Origin: Sulfobacillus benefaciens
GTDB lineage: Bacteria > Bacillota > Sulfobacillia > Sulfobacillales > Sulfobacillaceae
Assembly (NCBI GenBank): GCA_003023725.1
Contig: PXYT01000021.1
Location: forward strand, 1 to 54,777
Reading direction: 5' to 3'
Length of the DNA stretch: 54,777 nt
In this document: piece after piece, positions 8,462 to 17,351 of the stretch
How positions within the stretch are numbered: position 1 is the first letter of the stretch
Layout of the letters: every line of letters starts with the position of its first letter
Notes under the pieces: model-generated
What the model was told of the DNA's origin: nothing
Database searches by the model: none
The model's input: the letters and a program-made list of their open reading frames with translations, nothing else
Made by a program: the position numbers and the translations under genes

Positions 8462-9047
8462 GGATCAGTGGCTTGTTCGAGACGCTTTGGTTGCTTTGCT
8501 GTCGCTCCAGCCGTCTATTGAAGTGATCGGCCACGGCGCGAGCGGGAAGGAAGGGGTGACTTTGGCTGCGGAATTACAACCGGACGTGGCTCTTTTGGAC
8601 ATTCAAATGGCCGATGGTGACGGAATTTGGGCCGTTAGAGAAATCCGCCGCCTCGTTCCTTCTGTCCGCTGTCTTTTGCTTACGACCTTCGCCAAGGACG
8701 ACTATTTACGGCAGGGACTCGAGGCGGGCGCGTCGGGGTATGTGCTGAAGGATACGCCGACAGCCGGGGTGGTACAGGCAATAGAGCAGGCTTTGGCGGG
8801 GAAGATCTGGATTGCGCCAAGCATGCAGTCCCGGCTGCCGGGGATGTTTCGGCCGGATGCCTTAAGCAAAAGGGAGCGAACAGTGCTCAAACTGGCGGAA
8901 TCGGGTGCAACCAACCGGGAGATTGCCGCACAGCTGTATTTGGCGGAAGGTTCGGTAAAAAATCTGTGGACGGAGATCTTCGGAAAACTGTCGGCGAAGA
9001 ACCGGGTAGAAGCGATTGCGATTGCACGCGACAAAGGTATCATCTAA
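8439..9047 (+). CDS. NarL/FixJ-type response regulator
   Basis: 202 residues. ATG 8439 follows GGAGGTGA at normal spacing inside the kinase gene, giving a 23-base overlap; the ATG at 8421 lies before that site. The receiver domain has the acidic pair in VIEDQW, phosphoacceptor Asp54 (ALLDIQM), Thr in LLTTFA and Lys in YVLKD. The C-terminal LuxR helix-turn-helix reads LSKRERTVLKLAESG, then TNREIAAQLYLAEGSVKN. It probably controls its own operon, the usual arrangement for exporter-linked systems. No target site could be singled out. Confidence 0.92.
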   Translation: MIRIIVIEDQWLVRDALVALLSLQPSIEVIGHGASGKEGVTLAAELQPDVALLDIQMADGDGIWAVREIRRLVPSVRCLLLTTFAKDDYLRQGLEAGASGYVLKDTPTAGVVQAIEQALAGKIWIAPSMQSRLPGMFRPDALSKRERTVLKLAESGATNREIAAQLYLAEGSVKNLWTEIFGKLSAKNRVEAIAIARDKGII

Positions 9048-9119
9048 TTCAGATCATTCAATGCATATCATTTAGGGAGAAAAGCTCTGGGCGGCTTTAG
9101 GAGGAAAAGGCCGATATCT

Positions 9120-9356
9120 GTGGTGCTTTTAGCGATCTCAACGACAGCCAATTGTGCAATTGTTGAGATGTGTCCCGTGCTGTACCAGGCCATGAGTTTA
9201 GCCGGCCTCATGAGGGTGTTTGCCGGTCGATTCCTTGTTGCTGCCGGCTTTAAATTGCGCCGGATGCTGGAAACCCAGGAAATATCAGGAGAGCTCGCGT
9301 ACCTTTGGAAAATCAGGGAAAAACCGGCCTCCATGCTTGACAGTTCTTCCGGCTAG
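9120..9356 (+). CDS. possible small protein, unknown
   Basis: A 78-codon frame starts at GTG 9120 with AAAGG nine bases upstream and AGGAGG a little further. The product has a moderately hydrophobic first half (VLYQAMSLAGLMRVFAG) and a charged C-terminus. I do not recognise it. Its stop overlaps the 3' end of the convergent thioesterase gene. An inverted repeat ATCTCAAC/GTTGAGAT (9135-9142 and 9162-9169) lies inside it and could instead mark the region as an untranslated 3' end of the two-component operon. Evidence for translation is weak. Confidence 0.3.
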   Translation: MVLLAISTTANCAIVEMCPVLYQAMSLAGLMRVFAGRFLVAAGFKLRRMLETQEISGELAYLWKIREKPASMLDSSSG

Positions 9357-9847
9357 GCACGCGGCGTCATCGTGTTCGGCGCCACCACCGCCACAGCCTC
9401 TGAACGCACACAAATGTCGTCTCCGGCATACAGTTCACTGTGAACAACAACCTTGCGGTTTCCGATCTCAACGATATGGCCGTGTGCCGAGAGCAGTAAA
9501 CCCAGCGGTGTGGGCTTCAAATAGTCCACTTTCAAGGAGGCGGTCACACAGCGGGGAACCAAGGCTGTATCGCCCGGCTCGTGGCCATCTCGGCGATATA
9601 GCGCCAAAGCGGCCGACCCTGTACTGTGGCAGTCAAGGAGGGATGCCAAAAGACCTCCGTATACAAAGCCCGGAATAGCGATATGTTCCGGTAAGGGGAG
9701 ATACTCCGTGAGCGTTTCGTCCTGATTCCAGCGGGTTCGGAAATGATGCCCCCGGTCATTTAAGCGGCCGCATCCGTAACACCAGGAAAAATCTTCCTCG
9801 TAAAAATCCTGGATCGCAGGCGATGCCGGATCATTACTATGTACCAT
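9353..9847 (-). CDS. PaaI/YbgC-like hotdog-fold thioesterase
   Basis: 164 residues from ATG 9847, with GGGAGG twelve bases upstream. The frame extends upstream without a better start. The conserved PaaI-type segments are present: CYGCGRLNDRGHHFR near the N-terminus, then PEHIAIPGFVYGGLLASLLDCHSTGSA (hydrophobic hotdog helix with catalytic Asp/His region) and CVTASLKVDYLKPTPLG (beta strand before the final lobe). Such enzymes hydrolyse acyl-CoA thioesters; the acyl group is not known here. It is a single gene convergent with the two-component operon. Confidence 0.8.
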   Translation of the reverse strand: MVHSNDPASPAIQDFYEEDFSWCYGCGRLNDRGHHFRTRWNQDETLTEYLPLPEHIAIPGFVYGGLLASLLDCHSTGSAALALYRRDGHEPGDTALVPRCVTASLKVDYLKPTPLGLLLSAHGHIVEIGNRKVVVHSELYAGDDICVRSEAVAVVAPNTMTPRA

Positions 9848-10136
9848 AATATGCCATGTCCTCCCAATGTTGATGATACCTTTTATCCTACGCCACTTTT
9901 TGAATCGTGCAATGCCTGGAATGGCAGCCCGAAAAGCCAAGAACAAGAGATCAACGGGGGATTTGGTGAGAGAAAGGTGACGAGCCTCTCATCTGTGGTT
10001 AATATTCGGGGATTAAGGTAAAATGGACTGAATAGAAGCAGATGGATGCGCTGGGGGTTGAGGGTTCCCGCGCTGGCTCATGACCAGGGCTAGGTTGCCT
10101 TCCTTCGAATTTCTTTCGAGGCTCCCCGAGGTCGTT

Positions 10137-10145
10137 TGTTATAAT
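10137..10145 (+). promoter_or_regulatory. extended -10 promoter for the UppP gene
   Basis: TGTTATAAT (TG-N-TATAAT) is a perfect extended -10 element 50 bases before the GTG start. There is no good -35, as is usual for this class. An imperfect repeat CCTTCGAA/TTTCGAGG lies just upstream (10101-10121) and could be an operator. Confidence 0.55.
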
Positions 10146-10195
10146 GATAGCGGCACAAATCGCGTACCATAACAATTCTTCGAGGAGTATGATGT

Positions 10196-11047
10196 GTGAG
10201 TCACCATTATTTGATTCCTGCCTTAATTGCAGGACTAATTCAAGGCGTGGTTGAATGGCTGCCCGTTAGCAGCAAAACCATGATCACGATTTATTTCACG
10301 GTGATGGGGATCAAGGTGCAAAACGCCTACGACTTGGGCCTGATTGCTAATTTTGGGTCCTTTTTCGCCGCTGCGTACTATTTTCGGGTCGAAGTTGTCC
10401 AAACGTTTAAAGCTCTGATCCGTCCTTTTGATGCGCAATATTATTCCCGCCTTCTGCGATTTATATTTATCGGCACTCTGGCTACGGGAGTTACCGGACT
10501 CCCCGCTTATATCCTGGTGCGTCATGCCTTTAGCGCGATTGGCGGGTCGGCAGCTATGGTGGTCGTTGGCATTCTTTTGCTTTTCACGGGATTTGTCGTG
10601 CGAAACAAAGAACGAATGGTGGAGGCTCGGAGCAAGCCGGAGAATAAAGAAGTGCGTGTTCCCGGATTCGGCGCCTCGGTTTTGACCGGGCTCATGCAGG
10701 GTTTGGCGGGACTGCCGGGAATCAGCCGCAGCGGGATGACGATTACACCTTTGCTGTGGATGGGATTCGAGGCGAATGAAGCCATCCGGCTGTCGTTTAT
10801 GCTGGATGTTGTGGCATTGGTGGGAGCGGGCGTGGTTCCCCTCGTCATCGGCAAGGGAGGATTTCACGCCGTTGCCCAGCTGGGTCTTACCACGACTTTG
10901 ATCATGATCGCGGTAGCGGCTGTCGTGTCGTTTTTGGCCATGAGCACGGTTTTGAAGTTTGCCAGCCGCTGGCGCACGTCGACAGCGACGTTCGTCATTG
11001 CAGGGATCACCCTGGTCGTGGCAACGTCAGCTTTGCTGGGGGTTTAG
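10196..11047 (+). CDS. uppP: undecaprenyl-diphosphatase (UppP/BacA family)
   Basis: 283 residues, GTG start with GAGGAG eight bases upstream. The family motifs are visible: QGVVEWLPVSSKTM near the N-terminus (the E-x-x-P-x-S-S box) and GLPGISRSGMT around residue 175, which carries the catalytic Ser/Arg. About eight membrane helices are predicted. It dephosphorylates undecaprenyl diphosphate to recycle the lipid carrier of cell-wall and surface-glycan synthesis. The first box reads SSKTM instead of the more common SSTGH, as in some archaeal or divergent homologues, so another polyprenyl diphosphate cannot be excluded. The following genes also concern lipid-linked glycans. Confidence 0.85.
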   Translation: MSHHYLIPALIAGLIQGVVEWLPVSSKTMITIYFTVMGIKVQNAYDLGLIANFGSFFAAAYYFRVEVVQTFKALIRPFDAQYYSRLLRFIFIGTLATGVTGLPAYILVRHAFSAIGGSAAMVVVGILLLFTGFVVRNKERMVEARSKPENKEVRVPGFGASVLTGLMQGLAGLPGISRSGMTITPLLWMGFEANEAIRLSFMLDVVALVGAGVVPLVIGKGGFHAVAQLGLTTTLIMIAVAAVVSFLAMSTVLKFASRWRTSTATFVIAGITLVVATSALLGV

Positions 11048-11196
11048 AGGTTTTTGTCTTCGGCCGGGATTGATTTGAGCTGTCCCTTGGCGAAAACTCT
11101 TGGGGATAATTCCAGGCGGGTCTCTGGGGTCCTTTTAAAAGGGCCGGTGAATGCAGGGATACACCGGGGCCGGTAAGATGATTAGGTCTTGTGACG

Positions 11197-11222
11197 GAAG
11201 GGCATAGACATGCCCTTCTTCT
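11197..11222 (+). terminator. intrinsic terminator candidate after uppP
   Basis: GAAGGGCA and TGCCCTTC pair perfectly around a six-base loop, followed by TTCT. It lies 150 bases downstream of the uppP stop. The T-tract is short. Confidence 0.5.
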
Positions 11223-11316
11223 GCCTATGATTGACGGAAAAGGGGCAAATACATTACAATTGGCGAATCACTGTGTGAATTCAGCAAACCTTCAGCGCGA
11301 TTCGGCGGCGATTCGC

Positions 11317-11322
11317 TATAAT
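11317..11322 (+). promoter_or_regulatory. -10 element upstream of the envelope glycan genes
   Basis: A consensus TATAAT lies 88 bases before the next gene. The best -35 (TTCAGC at 11291) is 20 bases away, so the promoter may be weak or activator dependent. Confidence 0.4.
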
Positions 11323-11410
11323 ATGCATTAGTTTTGGAAGGGGGACATCCCGACTGAAATCTGTCCGGCTGTTTCAAAGAAAGCCGAGTGGGTCTCACGA
11401 TGACAAGGAG

Positions 11411-12418
11411 ATGATTAGTACGGCACATCCGGAACGTCGTCCTGGACGGTGGCTAAAGACCGCGGCAATTCTTGGTATCAGCGGAGTCGTGGTGATTTTG
11501 CTTTTGCATAAAATGCCACTGGATAAGGTGTCCGAGGCCTGGCAGCGATTGTCTCTGCCTACCTTAGCGGCAGCTTTGTTGTGTCAGATCCTCTTTTTGG
11601 AAATGAGGACCCTTCGCTTCGCGGTGATGGCGGAGAAACTTCCCCTTTCCGGTCGGCTTTCTTCCCGGGCATACCGGTGGTTCGGTGCCACGGCGCTTTA
11701 TTCCATGACGGCCGCCGCCTTTCCCGGAGGCCTAGGAGAGCTGATGCTTCCGGTATATCTCAAACCTTTCGGGGTGAGTACGGGTTCGAGTCTGGGACTG
11801 GCGGTGGGCTCCCGGCTGTTTGACGTCGGATGGTCGGTGCTTTTGGGATTATTGTTTGGCCTCTGGCTCCTGCCGGCTCATGGCTGGGATTTGGTGCGAA
11901 CGGCCCTGATTCTGGCAGCCGTAGGTATTATCGCCGCAGTGGCCCTGATCCGCTTGATTGACCCCGTGCGTCTCAGTGCCCGTCTGAGGCTGCCTGCATG
12001 GGCTCGCCGGATTCTGCTCACAGCTGCCAAAGCCCGAGAGATCATAAGCCGTCTCTCCTGGAGGGATTTGCTTGTGGTTTCGGGTATGACGCTGGGCATT
12101 AAACTGGCCAGTACGCTGTTCTATGATCTTATTGCCCGGGGTATGGGCTATACCCCGGGATTTCTTCATTTGGCGGCCGCGATGATGTTCTTTTCGCTAC
12201 TGATGGTCATCCCGATTCAAAGTCCCGGAGGCTTTGGCACCTCCGAAGCGTGGTGGACTCTGGGCCTGACTTTAGTGGGTGTCCCACTGAAGGAGGCTCT
12301 GATCCTGGGAATCGGATTTCAAATATTGAACCTGCTGTACGTTTCCGCAATCGGGGGTTTATTTATGCTGGCCCGCGGTTGGCCGCGGTACGGGGCATTG
12401 CGGAAAACCGGAACTTAG
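11411..12418 (+). CDS. LPG-synthase-like (UPF0104) integral membrane protein
   Basis: 335 residues with about eight membrane helices. Motifs FPGGLGELMLPVYLK and the late QSPGGFGTSEAWWTLGL are those of the lysylphosphatidylglycerol synthase transmembrane family (PF03706; AglD/YbhN/UPF0104), which includes flippase-like and glycolipid proteins. No C-terminal aminoacyltransferase domain is present, so this is not a full MprF. The start is uncertain: AAGGAG abuts ATG 11411 with no spacer, so initiation may be inefficient or use a nearby alternative codon. It is followed after 14 bases by a polyprenyl-phosphate-type glycosyltransferase, fitting a role in moving or making a glycolipid. Confidence 0.8.
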   Translation: MISTAHPERRPGRWLKTAAILGISGVVVILLLHKMPLDKVSEAWQRLSLPTLAAALLCQILFLEMRTLRFAVMAEKLPLSGRLSSRAYRWFGATALYSMTAAAFPGGLGELMLPVYLKPFGVSTGSSLGLAVGSRLFDVGWSVLLGLLFGLWLLPAHGWDLVRTALILAAVGIIAAVALIRLIDPVRLSARLRLPAWARRILLTAAKAREIISRLSWRDLLVVSGMTLGIKLASTLFYDLIARGMGYTPGFLHLAAAMMFFSLLMVIPIQSPGGFGTSEAWWTLGLTLVGVPLKEALILGIGFQILNLLYVSAIGGLFMLARGWPRYGALRKTGT

Positions 12419-12432
12419 GAGGGATGCGTGTT

Positions 12433-13455
12433 ATGTTTGCAATGCGAGTTGTGTTTATGGTCTTCACGGTACTGACACTGGGGTTGATGGGATTTTCGGG
12501 AAACTGGCGAAGCCGTTGGCAATGGGTGTTGGTGGTTGTGTTTGGGGCCTTGGCGATTGAAGCCGGGCCGGTGTCCCATTTTGTGTCCGTGAATAACCTG
12601 CATCTGGTTGACGGCATGATCTTATTCTTATTTATTGTTGCAGGGACATTGTACTCCGCATTAAAGGCCGCTAACGTGAAGGCGGGAAAAACGCTGAATA
12701 TTATCAATCAGTTGGTGGATCAACAAGCGCTGGCCGACTTTAACCGGGAATACCCGGGGGCGGTGATGCAGCCCGTTACGGTCGTGATTCCGGCTTATTA
12801 TGAGGTGGAGAATATTGGACGGGTTTTGGACAGTATTCCCCGCGTCGTTGACGACACCCCGGTCACGGTACTGGTGGTGGTGGACGGGAGTCCTGACGGC
12901 ACAGACAGGGTCGTCAGAGAACATGGCGATTTTGTATCTTATATATCCGTCAACCGTGGACAAGGAGCGGCATTGCGGGTTGGGTATCGTCTCGCTATCG
13001 ACCATGGAGCTCAGTATATTGTTACCCTGGACGCGGATGGACAATATGATCCCTCGGAAATGTACGGATTGGTGAAGCCGGTTCTTCGGGATGAGGCCGA
13101 TTACGTGCAAGGATCTCGTCGTATGGGGCGGTATGTGACTGATGATGTGATTCGTGTGATGGGCGTGTATTGGTTTAACTGGCTGATCGGGTTATTACTG
13201 CGCCAGCGGATAACCGATTCGTCCAACGGATTTCGCGCCATCAAGGCCGGAGTGTTAAAGAACCTGGCTTTAAGCGAGGATCAGTATCATGCGGCCGAGC
13301 TCTTAATTCTGGCGGTGAGAAAACGCTACCGGGTTATTGAGAGGCCGGCCTCGATGTATCCGAGAAACTCGGGGGAAACCAAAAAGGGCCACAATCTCCT
13401 CTACGCTTACCATTATGCCCGGGTCATCTTTAAAAGCTGGCTACGGGCTATATGA
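12433..13455 (+). CDS. GT2 family glycosyltransferase with N-terminal membrane helices
   Basis: 340 residues from ATG 12433, chosen because AGGAGG ten bases upstream fits it better than the ATG at 12424. Residues 1-70 form two to three membrane helices. The catalytic domain then shows VVIPAYYEVENIGRVL, VVVDGSPDGT (nucleotide binding), LDADGQYDP (DXD) and QGSRRMG, as in dolichyl/polyprenyl-phosphate mannosyl- and glucosyltransferases. It probably transfers a sugar from a nucleotide donor to a polyprenyl phosphate, giving the lipid-linked donor used by the YfhO-like GT-C protein encoded next, whose start overlaps its stop (ATGA). Confidence 0.88.
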   Translation: MFAMRVVFMVFTVLTLGLMGFSGNWRSRWQWVLVVVFGALAIEAGPVSHFVSVNNLHLVDGMILFLFIVAGTLYSALKAANVKAGKTLNIINQLVDQQALADFNREYPGAVMQPVTVVIPAYYEVENIGRVLDSIPRVVDDTPVTVLVVVDGSPDGTDRVVREHGDFVSYISVNRGQGAALRVGYRLAIDHGAQYIVTLDADGQYDPSEMYGLVKPVLRDEADYVQGSRRMGRYVTDDVIRVMGVYWFNWLIGLLLRQRITDSSNGFRAIKAGVLKNLALSEDQYHAAELLILAVRKRYRVIERPASMYPRNSGETKKGHNLLYAYHYARVIFKSWLRAI

Positions 13456-16040
13456 TGCCCTGGGCCAATAGCTCACTCCGCCGTCACCCTGATGGTTGGG
13501 CTATAGCGTCCTTGGTTGCCGTGTCCCTAATTTTCTTGGTGCTGTTTAAACCGGGGGTTTCCTCGCTTCATGGTGACGACCTCATTCAAAATTATCCTCT
13601 GCGGGTATTTGTCGGGGAAATTCTCCGCAGCGGGCACTTGCCGGCATGGAACCCCTACATATGGAGTGGGACTCCCTTACTGGCTGGCTTTAATGCTGGT
13701 GCCGCCTACCCTTTGACGTGGTTCTTTGCTGCTCTTCCGGGACCCTGGGCCTGGACCTTGACCTTGGGTGCAGTCTATGCCCTGGCAGCCAGCGGATTCT
13801 ATTGCTTCATGCGGGAGCTGGGACATTCACGCTGGGCCAGTTGGATGGCCGCAGCAACCTTTGCCTTTGCCGGGTTCATGATTTCCCAGATGGTGCACTT
13901 GGGTACGATTGAAGGCGTAGCCTGGGTGGGCTGGATTGGACTTTTTGTTACCCGGCTGGCCAGATCCGAGAAGTGGCCCGAGCGTTTGACATGGACCGTA
14001 TATTTGGGTGTATCGGCTGGATTGGTCATTCTCACCGGGAGCCCTGAGCCTATGGCTTTTGGGGCTATTTTTGCGGCTATGACTGCGTTTTATGCTTTGT
14101 GGGACCCTAGGAGCCGTCGGGGTGCCAGTCTTTTGGCTTATGCGCTGGCGGGCGTTCTGGCCCTTCTCTTGAGCGCGGTGCAGTGGGTTCCGGGACTCGC
14201 CTTCATTCATATTTCCCAGCGCCATGCGGTCAGTTTGGCGACTTTCGGCTCGATGTCCCTTCCTCCTATCGCCTGGATCTTTTTTATTTGGCCCTATATT
14301 CATGGGGGATATTCGCGGTTTTTAGCTCCCATCAACTATAGAGGACCTTTTAACTTGCCGGAGATCAGCGGCTATGTCGGACTCTTGCCGATTTTAGCGG
14401 GGTTGTCTTTGGTTGTCGCGCCGTGGAACAAGGAGAACCGCCGGCTAGTGGCGATGTACTATACCTGGGGAATTGTGGGCGTGCTCCTGAGTGCAGGACG
14501 GTTCACGCCCTTGGAAGCCATTTTGTATCACCTCCCCTTTTATCACGGGATTCGTGCCCAAAATCGCAATCTTTTCATGGTCGACGCTGCCTTGGCCGCC
14601 CTTTTTGCCACCTGGCTTGATATGGTCAGGACGGGAAGGCTGTACGCCCGGCGCAAATTTTCCTGGCGAATCTGGGTGCCGGGCGTAATATTTGCCGCTT
14701 TGTTCCTTCTGTGTCTTCATATCGGCATGACTACCGCCCAGATAAATGTCGGGTACCTGTCGGTTTATATCGTCGTGGGCTTCGTTTTGGGCTCTGTAGC
14801 TCTCGGCATTTATTTCGGTCTGCCTTGGCTGTCTCCGAGGCGACGGATGCAGCTCTTGACAGCCTTTGCCGTGGTCGATCTGGGTCTGTACGCGGCGGGA
14901 CAATATTGGTTAAATCCCCCCGTTTTGACAGTGGCCACGGGCAGCCCCTCCCTGTCCACTCGGATGACAGCCATTGTGGGAACAGGTGGACGCTACGGGA
15001 TTTACGATCCCCAGTTAGCCTACTATCCCCAGATGGAGGCGTTAAACGAGCCGGATCTCAATTTGCTTAACGGCCTCAAGAGTTTTCAAGGTTACGGATC
15101 TTTGGTTTCAGCCCGGTATCAATCGGCCACGAGTGCTCACGGCCAAGGCGTATTTAATCCGCGCTTGCTGTCACGTCCGTTGGTCAACAAATTGAACGTG
15201 ACGACCGTCTTTACGGTTTCCCAATACTTGTTGAAATCCGTTGGGGCTCATGCTTCCTCGGCCACACTTCGTCTGAAACCGGGAGAGGGATTGCCGGATG
15301 CGGCTCATCCCTGGTTTTTTGGCATGGCGCTGCCGTTAAGGCAAGTGCGCTTAAACTTCCCCTCCGGCGAGGTTTTGCGGCCCGGACCTTGGAAGCTGGG
15401 CGCTTTGCTGTCATCGGGCCGAGTGAGGTGGTATAAACCGACGATATCCCGCACGGGCACCGTCATCACGTTGAGCCTGCCTTCTCATCCTTCCATCAGC
15501 GCCATCGTCATTCGTCCGCCCCAGGGATTTTCCGCCAAACCTTCGGGTGCCGTCATAACGGCAGGGAAGGCGGGAATCGTCCGCCGGTTTGTTCCTAACG
15601 CTCCTTTGACCGGGAGTATGCCGTTCCCCCAGTGGCGTTATGAAGGGCATTTGGGATCTTTTTCTGTCTTTCGCAATACCCGGGCGCGAGGATGGTTTTG
15701 GCTGGGGTATAAAGGGCGTGTGAAGGCGGTTCACACCAAAAATCCGAACCAAATCGCGGCCAAGGTGGACACTCCGGCGCCCACGCGCCTTTACTGGAGC
15801 CAGGCTTACTCTCCGGGGTGGACAGCGACAATCTCGCATGCCGGAATCACCCGGCCGATTTCGGATCCGCCCGGGGTGATTCAAAGCGTAAAAGTGCCCA
15901 AAGGCCGATCCCGTGTCATTTTCCGGTATCGGGCTCCGGAATTGAATCAGAGTCTTCTCCTCTCCGTGGGCGGGATTGCCGTGGCTTTGGCGATCGGGAT
16001 TTTCTCACGAAGAAAACGCCCGGTCAATCGAAATGCTTAA
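13452..16040 (+). CDS. large YfhO-like GT-C membrane protein
   Basis: 862 residues; ATG overlaps the GT2 stop. After the first helix comes LHGDDLIQNYPLR, then GHLPAWNPYIWSGTPLLAG, which matches the first extracytoplasmic loop of YfhO/GT-C proteins, where acidic residues bind the lipid-linked donor. About twelve helices follow to residue 480, then a long soluble beta-rich domain, and one last helix before RRKRPVNRNA. Bacillus YfhO is linked to glycosylation of lipoteichoic acid. Here it would glycosylate a surface polymer or protein outside the membrane. The 3' end overlaps the convergent epimerase gene by 17 bases. Confidence 0.82.
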   Translation: MMPWANSSLRRHPDGWAIASLVAVSLIFLVLFKPGVSSLHGDDLIQNYPLRVFVGEILRSGHLPAWNPYIWSGTPLLAGFNAGAAYPLTWFFAALPGPWAWTLTLGAVYALAASGFYCFMRELGHSRWASWMAAATFAFAGFMISQMVHLGTIEGVAWVGWIGLFVTRLARSEKWPERLTWTVYLGVSAGLVILTGSPEPMAFGAIFAAMTAFYALWDPRSRRGASLLAYALAGVLALLLSAVQWVPGLAFIHISQRHAVSLATFGSMSLPPIAWIFFIWPYIHGGYSRFLAPINYRGPFNLPEISGYVGLLPILAGLSLVVAPWNKENRRLVAMYYTWGIVGVLLSAGRFTPLEAILYHLPFYHGIRAQNRNLFMVDAALAALFATWLDMVRTGRLYARRKFSWRIWVPGVIFAALFLLCLHIGMTTAQINVGYLSVYIVVGFVLGSVALGIYFGLPWLSPRRRMQLLTAFAVVDLGLYAAGQYWLNPPVLTVATGSPSLSTRMTAIVGTGGRYGIYDPQLAYYPQMEALNEPDLNLLNGLKSFQGYGSLVSARYQSATSAHGQGVFNPRLLSRPLVNKLNVTTVFTVSQYLLKSVGAHASSATLRLKPGEGLPDAAHPWFFGMALPLRQVRLNFPSGEVLRPGPWKLGALLSSGRVRWYKPTISRTGTVITLSLPSHPSISAIVIRPPQGFSAKPSGAVITAGKAGIVRRFVPNAPLTGSMPFPQWRYEGHLGSFSVFRNTRARGWFWLGYKGRVKAVHTKNPNQIAAKVDTPAPTRLYWSQAYSPGWTATISHAGITRPISDPPGVIQSVKVPKGRSRVIFRYRAPELNQSLLLSVGGIAVALAIGIFSRRKRPVNRNA

Positions 16041-16920
16041 AGTCTTCCCATACGCGTTTTAAACCTTCCGGCAGATCCACCTGCGGGATTAAACCCAAAC
16101 TTCGAAGTCTCGAGGTCTCGACGACAACGGCCGGCATCTCACCGGGTTTGGGTTCGACGTAATCGACCGGGATGGGGATGCCGGTAGCTTCTCGAGCCAT
16201 GTTCACCAAGGTGTTGACGCTGACCGAACGGCCGAAACCGACAGTTAGCGGACCGCTTAGGCCCCGGGTGACGACAGTCAAGAAGGTTTCTACCACATCA
16301 TCGAGAAAAATGTAGTCTCTGACTTGCTCCCCATCCCCATAAATATGAACAGGGGCCTGAGCTAAAGCTGCTCGCATCAGACGCGGTATCATGCTGTCCT
16401 TATTCATCATGCCGGTGCCATAGACGTTGGTCATGCGTAATGAAGCGCCTGAGACTCCGTAGGCATGCTGGTAGGTCGTTAACAGCATTTCGGCGGCGGC
16501 TTTGGTGGCTCCATAGGGGGTGAGAGGCTTCAATATCATCTCTTCATGGATGGCAAGGGATCCGACATTACCCACCACAGCATTAGACGAAGCCAGGACA
16601 AACTGGCGCACTCCCACCTCCCGGCTTCGCTCCAGCAGGTCCATAGTCATTTTCAAATTGGTTTCATACACTTGATAGGGTATAGCCAGGGATTTGAGAA
16701 CCGAGGTGAATGCCGCCAAATGAATGACCGCATCGGTTCCCGGTGTCAGGCTTGTTTCCAGGATTTGGGGATCCAACAGGTCGCCTACGACCTGACGCAC
16801 GCCGGAATGTCTCGACGGTTTCAAATCTGCCACAGTCACGTCAAACCCCTGTTCCAGGAGCCGATTTACCAGGGCGTGGCCGATAAAGCCGGCGCCGCCC
16901 GTTACCAGAATTTTTGCCAT
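16024..16920 (-). CDS. NAD-dependent nucleotide-sugar epimerase/dehydratase
   Basis: 298 residues, extended SDR family. ATG 16920 has an AAAGG site nine bases upstream. The Rossmann motif GGAGFIG sits at residues 7-13, and the catalytic Tyr-x-x-x-Lys is YGATK after the Ser of LASSNAVVG. SLRMTNVYGTGM and VRDYIFLDDVV are typical of GalE/RfbB-like enzymes. It probably interconverts UDP- or dTDP-sugars for the glycan genes convergent with it; substrate specificity cannot be read. It is slightly shorter than GalE (about 330 residues). Confidence 0.88.
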   Translation of the reverse strand: MAKILVTGGAGFIGHALVNRLLEQGFDVTVADLKPSRHSGVRQVVGDLLDPQILETSLTPGTDAVIHLAAFTSVLKSLAIPYQVYETNLKMTMDLLERSREVGVRQFVLASSNAVVGNVGSLAIHEEMILKPLTPYGATKAAAEMLLTTYQHAYGVSGASLRMTNVYGTGMMNKDSMIPRLMRAALAQAPVHIYGDGEQVRDYIFLDDVVETFLTVVTRGLSGPLTVGFGRSVSVNTLVNMAREATGIPIPVDYVEPKPGEMPAVVVETSRLRSLGLIPQVDLPEGLKRVWEDFKHFD

Positions 16921-17028
16921 AGTGTCCGCCTTTCCAACAAGAAATTTGCCATCCACCCGCACCGTAGCCTCGGGTTCTCATTATCGCAACATGACAAATC
17001 CCCCGTGCTGTCTTTACTGCCTCAGGGA

Positions 17029-17034
17029 ATTATA
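17029..17034 (-). promoter_or_regulatory. -10 element upstream of the epimerase gene
   Basis: TATAAT on the minus strand lies about 110 bases before the epimerase ATG, with no strong -35. The rest of 16921-17351, between the divergent epimerase and hemerythrin genes, contains no gene or repeat I can support. Confidence 0.35.
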
Positions 17035-17351
17035 TCATCTATAGTATCCATTCGACGTGAATGTCCTCATCATGGCGGTGCCGGCCACGAATCCGAAGGT
17101 TTTGACGAACGGTGAGAAAATATGGGGGCATTCTCGGCGTCTGGCTGACAATAAAGAAAGAGGGGGTGGAATCAGGCGGTGCCGGGGTGACCAAGATCAC
17201 AGCGAGGGAGGCGGGATGGGTTTATTGTGGGCTGGAGAGGATCCGAATTGACAGCCGTAAGAGCCGTAAGGAATCACGGACAGTGAAGGCTCTATGAGGA
17301 TTTCGCACTCACTGATGCTCGTCAAAACAATAAAGAAAAGAGGCAGGCCGT

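Noticed and set aside
10235-10867. 210-codon minus-strand frame inside uppP
   Set aside because: Composition is that of an antisense shadow (His/Asn/Arg rich), with no start signal, and the plus-strand gene shows family motifs.
12250-12432. Upstream extension of the GT2 gene into the LPG-synthase-like gene
   Set aside because: A ribosome site at 12417-12422 and the membrane-helix start favour ATG 12433; the extension would overlap the preceding gene by over 160 bases.
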